DNA from: Bdellovibrio sp.
GTDB taxonomy: Bacteria; Bdellovibrionota; Bdellovibrionia; Bdellovibrionales; Bdellovibrionaceae
Assembly: GCA_017745015.1 (NCBI GenBank)
Contig: JAGIAF010000115.1
Coordinates: forward strand, 1-9,973
Length of the DNA: 9,973 bases
Reading direction: 5' to 3'
Shown here: positions 6,133 through 9,973 of the stretch, one piece after another
Layout: the number at the start of each line of letters is the position of its first letter
Numbering within the stretch: the first letter of the stretch is position 1
Translations under genes and position numbers: made by a program
Notes under the pieces: model-generated
The model's database searches: none
What the model saw: only the letters and a program-made list of their open reading frames with translations
What the model was told of the DNA's origin: nothing

Positions 6133-7172
6133 TAACTTCTCCAACGAAGTTCAGTTTGTTTCACCGGATTTGTAAACGTACGCTTTTCTTCCATGGCATT
6201 GTGATACTCCGTTTTCAAGGAGTAATACCATTTGGCTTGAGTGTCGGCGTCTTTGATCAACATCAAACTTGGATCATATCTAAGACCGTCTTGCTGTTTC
6301 GTCACAGCATCCATATCTTGACCCAAGAACACTTTACCAAAGCGATTCACCGCAGGCTTAAACAATGACAACCAAGGAATATCCCAAACTGCCAACTGTG
6401 TGATGCGAGTGTTGTTCTCATCGACAGGAGTCAAAGCTGTGAAAGAATAAAAGCTACGTGGTCCCACTTGGATGTGCTCAACGCGAACACACGGCAAAGT
6501 GAAAGTAATCTCTGTCGTCGGCACGCCACCCAGAAGTTTATAAGCCTTGGAGTTTTTCGAAGGTTGGTGACGAATCATTTGGAAACCGTAGTCTACGGGG
6601 CCGAAAAGTTTTTTCTTTTCGAGCATCGACTTCTCTGAACGCCAGAACCAGCTCTTATGCACATAAGGACCGTGCGCTGGATCCATCAAACCGATCACCG
6701 CGTGATCGACGTGACATGGGAAGTTCACCACGTAAGTAAGATTAGGTTTTCTGTCAGCTGCAAACGCCTTCATCACCGGAGGTTGCGGAGCTTTGGTCAC
6801 ATCAAAATCTTTATCACCCACGAAGATCCAGATAAGACCTTGAGCTTCATGCACAGGATAACTGCGTACTTTGATTTTGTTAGGATTCAAATCCTGATCC
6901 GGGCACAAAGAAGGAATCTCTGTGCACATACCTGAACCATCGAATTTCCAACCGTGGTAAGGACATTCGATCTGATCGTTGACGACGCGACCATAGCTCA
7001 AAGGAATTCCACGATGTGGGCAGATGTCCCGCATCGCTGACACTTTCCCTTTTGAGTCGCGATAGAACACCACCGGCTCTTTCATGATTTTGCGAGACAC
7101 AGCTTTGTTCACTGCAAGCTCAGCGCTAGGCAAACCCACGTACCATACGTTTTTAAGAAATCCATCAAACAT
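6132..7172 (-). CDS. Rieske [2Fe-2S] non-heme iron oxygenase, oxygenase subunit
   Basis: The 346-residue protein has an N-terminal Rieske domain with ligands Cys51-x-His53 (CPHRG) and Cys70-xx-His73 (CPYHGW). A C-terminal catalytic domain contains NFPCHVDHAVIGLMDPAHGP from residue 150. His167 and His172 are the likely iron ligands, with a distant acidic residue (Asp286 or Asp288) as the probable third. Length and layout match single-component alpha subunits of the VanA/ring-hydroxylating type. These use electrons passed through the Rieske cluster to insert oxygen into aromatic or lipid-like substrates. No ferredoxin or reductase gene is visible nearby, so electrons must come from elsewhere. 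No signal peptide is seen, so it is cytoplasmic. ATG 7172 is preceded by a weak GAGGG. It lies 38 bases after folD and overlaps the next gene by one base. Substrate unknown. Confidence 0.9.
   Translation of the reverse strand: MFDGFLKNVWYVGLPSAELAVNKAVSRKIMKEPVVFYRDSKGKVSAMRDICPHRGIPLSYGRVVNDQIECPYHGWKFDGSGMCTEIPSLCPDQDLNPNKIKVRSYPVHEAQGLIWIFVGDKDFDVTKAPQPPVMKAFAADRKPNLTYVVNFPCHVDHAVIGLMDPAHGPYVHKSWFWRSEKSMLEKKKLFGPVDYGFQMIRHQPSKNSKAYKLLGGVPTTEITFTLPCVRVEHIQVGPRSFYSFTALTPVDENNTRITQLAVWDIPWLSLFKPAVNRFGKVFLGQDMDAVTKQQDGLRYDPSLMLIKDADTQAKWYYSLKTEYHNAMEEKRTFTNPVKQTELRWRS
6136..6142 (-). promoter_or_regulatory. Ribosome binding site deciding the esterase-like gene start
   Basis: GGAGAAG lies in the last codons of the Rieske gene, three bases before ATG 6132 (core GGAG six bases away). 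The TAATG overlap follows directly, favouring 6132 over TTG 6144. Confidence 0.75.
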
Positions 7173-7210
7173 AGAACCCTCGAATTAATTCTGACAGAGG
7201 CAGTTAAGAC

Positions 7211-8065
7211 CTAACGAAGTGCCCGTTTCTCAGCTAGCAGGCAAGTGTTTTGAAGCAGCGTCGTGATAGTCATAGGTCCAACTCCACCGGGGACTGGCGT
7301 CGCCGCCTTTGCCCAACCTTGCAATTCTTCGAAACGAACGTCACCGCATAATTTGCCATTGTTACCCGTACCGTGCATTCCCACGTCGATAACAACAGCA
7401 TCTTTTTTGAAATCGTCTTTACCCAACAAACGCGCTTTGCCCGCGGCAACCACTACCAGGTCCGCTTGTTTGGTGTACTCAGAAAGATTTTTAGTTTTAG
7501 AGTGGCACAAAGTTACTGTGGCATTGGCCTCTGTCAGCATGTGCGCCATTGGTTTACCCACGATGTTGCTACGACCCACAACTACCGCACGCATCCCTTC
7601 AACGTTGATGTTGAAGTGCTTAAGGATCGTCATTACACCTTCCGGCGTGCACGGACGAACCGTCGGCTGTCCCGCAAAGAAGTAGCCCAAAGATGTGTAC
7701 GTTAAACCATCGGCATCTTTTTCAGGAGACACTGTTTTTAAAACTTCATGAGAACTCAAGTGTGCCGGCAACGGGAACTGCACCAGGATGCCATCAACCG
7801 CATCGTCTTGGTTCAAAGTTTCCAGAAGTTCGTTCAACTCGTTTTGTGTGATATCGGCTGGCAAGGAATGGATTGTGGAGGTCATCCCGACTTTTTCGCA
7901 GGCGATCTTTTTATTGCGAACATAAACATGGCTCGCCTTATCATCGCCAACGATCACCACAGTCAGGTGTGGCGGACGCTCGTTACGCGCTTTGAATGCC
8001 TCAATACGCGGCACAAGGGAGGCACGCACTTTTCCTGACACTTCTTTGCCATCTAAAACGAGCAC
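7211..8065 (-). CDS. folD: Bifunctional methylenetetrahydrofolate dehydrogenase / methenyltetrahydrofolate cyclohydrolase
   Basis: FolD interconverts 5,10-methylene-, 5,10-methenyl- and 10-formyl-tetrahydrofolate using NADP, supplying one-carbon units for purines and formyl-Met. I start at GTG 8065 (284 aa, close to the 288 of E. coli), because GGGGAGGT lies five bases upstream and the product begins VLVLDGKEV, like other FolDs. An ATG at 8104 would add 13 residues with no ribosome site. In the 284-aa numbering: Tyr48 and Lys52 in SHVYVRNKK (active site), Gln96 in VQFPLP, Asp117/Asp119 in KDADGL, the dinucleotide motif VVGRSNIVGKP (162-172) and the C-terminal signature PVPGGVGPMT (257-266). 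All expected catalytic residues are present. It is the first gene of the minus-strand block. Confidence 0.96.
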   Translation of the reverse strand: MLVLDGKEVSGKVRASLVPRIEAFKARNERPPHLTVVIVGDDKASHVYVRNKKIACEKVGMTSTIHSLPADITQNELNELLETLNQDDAVDGILVQFPLPAHLSSHEVLKTVSPEKDADGLTYTSLGYFFAGQPTVRPCTPEGVMTILKHFNINVEGMRAVVVGRSNIVGKPMAHMLTEANATVTLCHSKTKNLSEYTKQADLVVVAAGKARLLGKDDFKKDAVVIDVGMHGTGNNGKLCGDVRFEELQGWAKAATPVPGGVGPMTITTLLQNTCLLAEKRALR

Positions 8066-8070
8066 CCAAA

Positions 8071-8078
8071 ACCTCCCC
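8071..8078 (-). promoter_or_regulatory. Strong ribosome binding site deciding the folD start
   Basis: Read on the minus strand, GGGGAGGT sits five bases before GTG 8065. The alternative ATG at 8104 has no such site. Confidence 0.8.
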
Positions 8079-8174
8079 AAATCTGAGGCTCCAATTTCCT
8101 GCATTTATTAAAGAAATTCAATAGTTTAGTGGGCCCGTGTAAAAATCCATTTTCCTCTTGCATTGATTCGTGGC

Positions 8175-8180
8175 TATAAT
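8175..8180 (+). promoter_or_regulatory. -10 box (TATAAT) for the Lys/Ala-rich protein gene
   Basis: A perfect TATAAT lies 35 bases before ATG 8215, implying transcription from about 8187. No good -35 hexamer stands at 17 bases; TTTCCT at 18 bases is weak. Because it lies inside the N-terminal extension that a GTG at 8170 would need, it argues against that start. On the other strand, TTTACA (8143-8138) and TTGAAT (8121-8116), 16 bases apart, are a weak promoter candidate for folD. Confidence 0.65.
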
Positions 8181-8201
8181 GTACAAGTTCTTAAAAACAC
8201 T

Positions 8202-8207
8202 AGGGGA
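8202..8207 (+). promoter_or_regulatory. Ribosome binding site deciding the start at 8215
   Basis: AGGGGA lies seven bases before ATG 8215 and downstream of the TATAAT box, fixing this as the likely start. Confidence 0.75.
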
Positions 8208-8214
8208 TTTAAAG

Positions 8215-8505
8215 ATGGCAGACAAAGTAAAGCTCTCAAAAGACGGTAGCTCCATTGATTTCGTACAGTCTGAAAGTTTGCCGACGTCCCTTAAAAAGTT
8301 CCGTCAAAGCCCAGAGATCGAAGGTTTCTACCGCTTTGTTTTCGAGAACGACCTTCAAAAAGAATCGTACGACATCCTAGATCGTATCATCAACCAGCGT
8401 AAGGCGAAGAAAGCCGGCGCGAAGAAGGAAGCTGCAGCCGCTGCAAAAGAAGAAAAAGCAGCCGCTAAAAAAGCTGAACCAGTTAAAGCAGCTAAAAAGA
8501 AATAA
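8215..8505 (+). CDS. Small protein with Lys/Ala-rich histone-H1-like tail, function unknown
   Basis: This 96-residue protein has two parts. Residues 1-60 look folded (DGSSIDFVQSESLPTSLKKF, then an acidic/aromatic helix-like EGFYRFVFENDLQKESYDILDRII). Residues 62-96 are almost only Lys, Ala and a few Glu (KAKKAG, AAAAAKEEKAAAKK, KAAKKK). Such tails occur in bacterial histone-H1-like and other nucleic-acid-binding proteins, so DNA or RNA binding is a reasonable inference, but I do not recognise the N-terminal domain. There is no signal peptide or membrane segment. It has its own TATAAT box, a good ribosome site and a strong terminator, so it is a monocistronic and perhaps well-expressed gene. 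A tail of this kind can also be a simple low-complexity extension. Confidence 0.88.
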   Translation: MADKVKLSKDGSSIDFVQSESLPTSLKKFRQSPEIEGFYRFVFENDLQKESYDILDRIINQRKAKKAGAKKEAAAAAKEEKAAAKKAEPVKAAKKK

Positions 8506-8541
8506 TCAAACTAGCGTCGCTCAAATTGCACACAAAATTAT

Positions 8542-8572
8542 AAAAGCTGATCATCTCTGATCAGCTTTTTTT
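8542..8572. terminator. Bidirectional rho-independent terminator between convergent genes
   Basis: AAAAGCTGATCA (8542-8553) pairs perfectly with TGATCAGCTTTT (8558-8569) around a TCTC loop, followed by more T. On the minus strand the stem is followed by TATAATTTTG. It lies 36 bases past one gene's stop and 9 bases past the other's, so it serves both. Confidence 0.9.
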
Positions 8573-8581
8573 ATGTCTTCG

Positions 8582-8998
8582 TTACTGAGTACATTTAGCA
8601 GCAAGAAGAACAATTTGATCCAATCTCGCCATCAAAACAGAATCTTTTTTCGTATAGCCTTGCGCGTTCTGCACCGTCGTCACAGCGGACTGGCTTATGA
8701 CATCAAACGCACCGTACGGAATAATGACCTTTTTGCCATAGTTTGCCGAAAGCGAAGCATACCAAGAATTCATTACGTTTGATGTATCGTAATAGTCAGC
8801 GATCATGGAGCTTTGAAGTGTGCGACGACCAGCGCTGTACTCCTGAACCAATTTCGCCAAATCACCACAACTTGCAGTGGCTGGAACAACTTCATCTTCT
8901 GCAGTAACAAATGTGTTTGGATTCTTGCTAAGCAAACCATTAGCAAATGCCATGGACGACGTGAAAACTAATACCGCAATAATAAGTTTCTGAAACAT
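8582..8998 (-). CDS. Small exported protein, function unknown
   Basis: The 138-residue protein begins at ATG 8998, five bases after GGGAG (9004-9008). This gives a clean signal peptide, MFQKLIIAVLVFTSSMAFA|N. A start at 9064 would bury that signal behind 22 residues. The mature part has a cysteine near each end (Cys44 and Cys136), which could form one disulfide. Between them are a charged helix-like stretch (GDLAKLVQEYSAGRRTLQSS), Tyr-rich segments (ADYYDTSNVMNSWYASLSANYG) and a final helix. I do not recognise the family. It is expected in the periplasm or outside the cell. It is divergent from the Flp pilin operon and may share its control region; a role in pilus function is only a guess from position. 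Confidence 0.87.
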   Translation of the reverse strand: MFQKLIIAVLVFTSSMAFANGLLSKNPNTFVTAEDEVVPATASCGDLAKLVQEYSAGRRTLQSSMIADYYDTSNVMNSWYASLSANYGKKVIIPYGAFDVISQSAVTTVQNAQGYTKKDSVLMARLDQIVLLAAKCTQ

Positions 8999-9192
8999 GA
9001 GCTCTCCCTTGTTTAAGTTGTAGCCATGCATGCTAGTCGCTCCCCGTCTTCTCGGCCAAGACAATTCCAGCTATTGCGGTAAGCAGCAAAGTTACGATCG
9101 TATACTCCAAGTTCCAGTTTCTATCCGCCCCCGACTTCAAACCGGACATCGTGTTAAATTTTATAGTTCCCCCGCTCGCGCCTTTCGCTTGC
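8999..9192. other. Divergent control region between the exported protein and the pilin operon
   Basis: About 190 bases with no convincing gene. TATAGT at 9162-9167 is the best -10 candidate for the pilin side, but no matching -35 is seen. On the exported-protein side only weak hexamers are visible. CATGCATG with flanking TAGC/GCTA (about 9021-9034) is a small inverted repeat that might be an operator. Confidence 0.4.
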
Positions 9193-9212
9193 AACCTCCC
9201 CTCGCGGAGGTT
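9193..9212 (+). promoter_or_regulatory. Hairpin sequestering the pilin ribosome binding site
   Basis: AACCTCC (9193-9199) is the exact reverse complement of GGAGGTT (9206-9212), leaving a 6-base loop. The right arm contains the whole Shine-Dalgarno GGAGG (9206-9210), five bases before ATG 9216. If it folds in the mRNA, it would limit pilin translation until opened. Confidence 0.6.
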
Positions 9213-9215
9213 CGA

Positions 9216-9482
9216 ATGAAATCAAAATCCCTGAAAAATCAAAAAGGCCAAGGACTCATTGAATACCTGATTATCGTCGCTATCGTTGCGGTGGGCAGTA
9301 TCGCAGTTATCAAAGTTGTCGGCGCCAATATCGACGTGCAATTCGCCAATGTTGCACAAGCCCTGGGCGGAACAGATTCAAAAAAGAAACAAGCCCATGC
9401 CGTCACTGAAAGCCTGTATAAGAAACGCGATTTCAGCAATTTCTTCGAAGACTCCGTAAACTCGAGTGGAAAAAACAAATAG
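9216..9482 (+). CDS. Flp-type (type IVb) prepilin
   Basis: The 88-residue protein has a short basic leader, then KGQGLIEYLIIVAIVAVGSI, a hydrophobic helix. Cleavage after Gly11 puts Glu at +5 and Tyr at +6, the defining Glu-Tyr of Flp pilins; a TadV-type prepilin peptidase would do this. Mature subunits polymerise into Flp/Tad pili used for adhesion. The tail after the helix (about 51-88) is longer than in small Flp pilins and is charged (DSKKKQAH, SLYKKRDF, SSGKNK). ATG 9216 is chosen for its GGAGG site and short leader; the frame is open upstream to 9030, which would add 62 unlikely residues. The next gene follows after 2 bases. Confidence 0.9.
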   Translation: MKSKSLKNQKGQGLIEYLIIVAIVAVGSIAVIKVVGANIDVQFANVAQALGGTDSKKKQAHAVTESLYKKRDFSNFFEDSVNSSGKNK

Positions 9483-9484
9483 TC

Positions 9485-9838
9485 ATGAAACATGGAAACA
9501 AGGGCCAAGGAGTGCTTGAAAGCATCTTGGTCCTACCCTTGGCTATTTCGTTTGTGGTGTTACTGCTCGCTCTTTCTTATCGAGCTGCTGTTTACTACTT
9601 CATCGACTATTCCCTGCATGAAGCATTGATCTGCACCGATGATTCGCCCGTAAAATCCTGTGAGCACGATCTGCAAAAGCGGATTCAGAAAATTCTAATT
9701 GCTGGAGAGGATTTACAAGTGCGTCTCACCCAAAGTGGTAAATCCGTTCGCGGCACGGCTCGCATCCAAAGGCCATTGCCTCTTTTGATCGAAAAACAAA
9801 TGAAGTTTCCTCTGAAAGTAGCTCACTCATGGTTTTAA
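9485..9838 (+). CDS. TadE-like minor prepilin (pseudopilin)
   Basis: The 117-residue protein begins MKHGNKGQGVLESILVLPLA. The same KG|QG processing motif as the pilin puts Glu at +5 after the Gly, followed by one long hydrophobic helix (about 9-30) that would anchor it in the inner membrane. The remaining 80 residues would be periplasmic and carry two close cysteines (in ALICTDDSPVKSCEHD), a possible disulfide. This layout fits TadE-like minor pilins of Flp/Tad assembly systems, processed by the same peptidase as Flp. It starts 2 bases after the pilin stop with little ribosome site of its own, suggesting coupled translation. The exact class (TadE, TadF or other) is not settled. Confidence 0.78.
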   Translation: MKHGNKGQGVLESILVLPLAISFVVLLLALSYRAAVYYFIDYSLHEALICTDDSPVKSCEHDLQKRIQKILIAGEDLQVRLTQSGKSVRGTARIQRPLPLLIEKQMKFPLKVAHSWF

Positions 9839-9973
9839 AGAACGAAAAAGGCTTCGCCTTAGTTTTGATGATGGCACTTATGCCTGTGCTGCTTGCCGTT
9901 TTCCTCGCGGTCTTTGCCGTGATTGGCTTCATGCAAATCGATCAGCGTTTTCAGTACGCTTGCCGCCGCGAAG
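9829..9973 (+). CDS. Pilus-associated N-terminally anchored protein (TadG/pseudopilin-like), truncated by window end
   Basis: ATG 9829 opens a frame still open at the window edge: MVLKNEKGFALVLMMALMPV and onward through a roughly 30-residue hydrophobic stretch ending FMQIDQRF. It overlaps the end of the TadE-like gene by 10 bases in another frame, which implies coupling. The basic leader with Lys-Gly followed by a hydrophobic helix resembles prepilin-like or TadG-like N termini. The +5 Glu of its two neighbours is missing (Phe-Ala-Leu-Val-Leu follows the Gly), so processing is uncertain. Only 48 residues are visible, so the assignment rests on position and anchor alone. Confidence 0.65.
   Translation, partial: MVLKNEKGFALVLMMALMPVLLAVFLAVFAVIGFMQIDQRFQYACRRE

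Noticed and set aside
7263..7705. Two overlapping plus-strand open frames opposite folD
   Set aside because: Both are antisense to conserved FolD motifs and lack any protein signature.
8066..8104. N-terminal extension of FolD from ATG 8104
   Set aside because: No ribosome site there, while GTG 8065 has GGGGAGGT at the right distance and gives the family-typical N terminus.
8170..8214. N-terminal extension of the Lys/Ala-rich protein from GTG 8170
   Set aside because: The TATAAT box falls inside this extension, and a good ribosome site precedes ATG 8215.
9030..9215. 62-residue N-terminal extension of the Flp pilin
   Set aside because: It would place the prepilin leader far inside the protein; GGAGG before ATG 9216 gives the normal short leader.

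Overview
The window looks like chromosomal DNA from a Bdellovibrio-like predatory bacterium (Bdellovibrionota). This placement is an inference. It rests on the mid-40s to about 50 percent GC impression, the gene mix (hybrid histidine kinase, secreted lysozyme-fold protein, Flp/Tad pilins next to small secreted proteins) and the protein style. No ribosomal RNA or other clade-diagnostic marker is present.

Layout. (1) Positions 1-1375 (+) hold the 3' part of a hybrid histidine kinase with an ATPase domain, a degenerate receiver and a true receiver. (2) Positions 1380-2393 are a complete 1014-bp insertion sequence. It has 23-bp terminal inverted repeats (22/23 matching), a 9-bp target duplication, one zinc-ribbon transposase gene and a terminator inside its right end. 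It sits in the tail-to-tail junction between the kinase and (3) a secreted lytic-transglycosylase-like protein (3608-2391, -), and leaves both stop codons usable. (4) A tight minus-strand block, 8065-3719, reads folD, a Rieske oxygenase, an esterase-like phytase-family exported protein and an RlmI-type rRNA methyltransferase. The last three genes are linked by a 1-nt stop/start overlap and a 2-nt gap, and the block ends at an 11-bp hairpin terminator (3683-3709). (5) Divergent from folD, on the plus strand, is a 96-aa protein with a Lys/Ala-rich histone-H1-like tail, preceded by a perfect TATAAT box. (6) It converges on a 138-aa exported protein (8998-8582, -) across a shared bidirectional terminator (8542-8572). 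(7) Divergent from that gene, a Flp/Tad-type pilus operon begins: a Flp pilin (9216-9482), a TadE-like prepilin (9485-9838) and a third N-terminal-anchor protein running off the window (9829-9973). The pilin Shine-Dalgarno lies inside a 7-bp hairpin.

How they fit together. The minus-strand block combines one-carbon metabolism (folD), a redox enzyme, an exported protein and rRNA modification, so it looks like a co-transcribed housekeeping/accessory operon rather than one pathway. The right end is the start of a surface-appendage operon. The insertion sequence appears recent and intact. Several start codons differ from the longest possible reading frames because good ribosome binding sites point to internal starts (folD GTG at 8065, esterase ATG at 6132, Lys/Ala protein ATG at 8215, exported protein ATG at 8998, pilin ATG at 9216).
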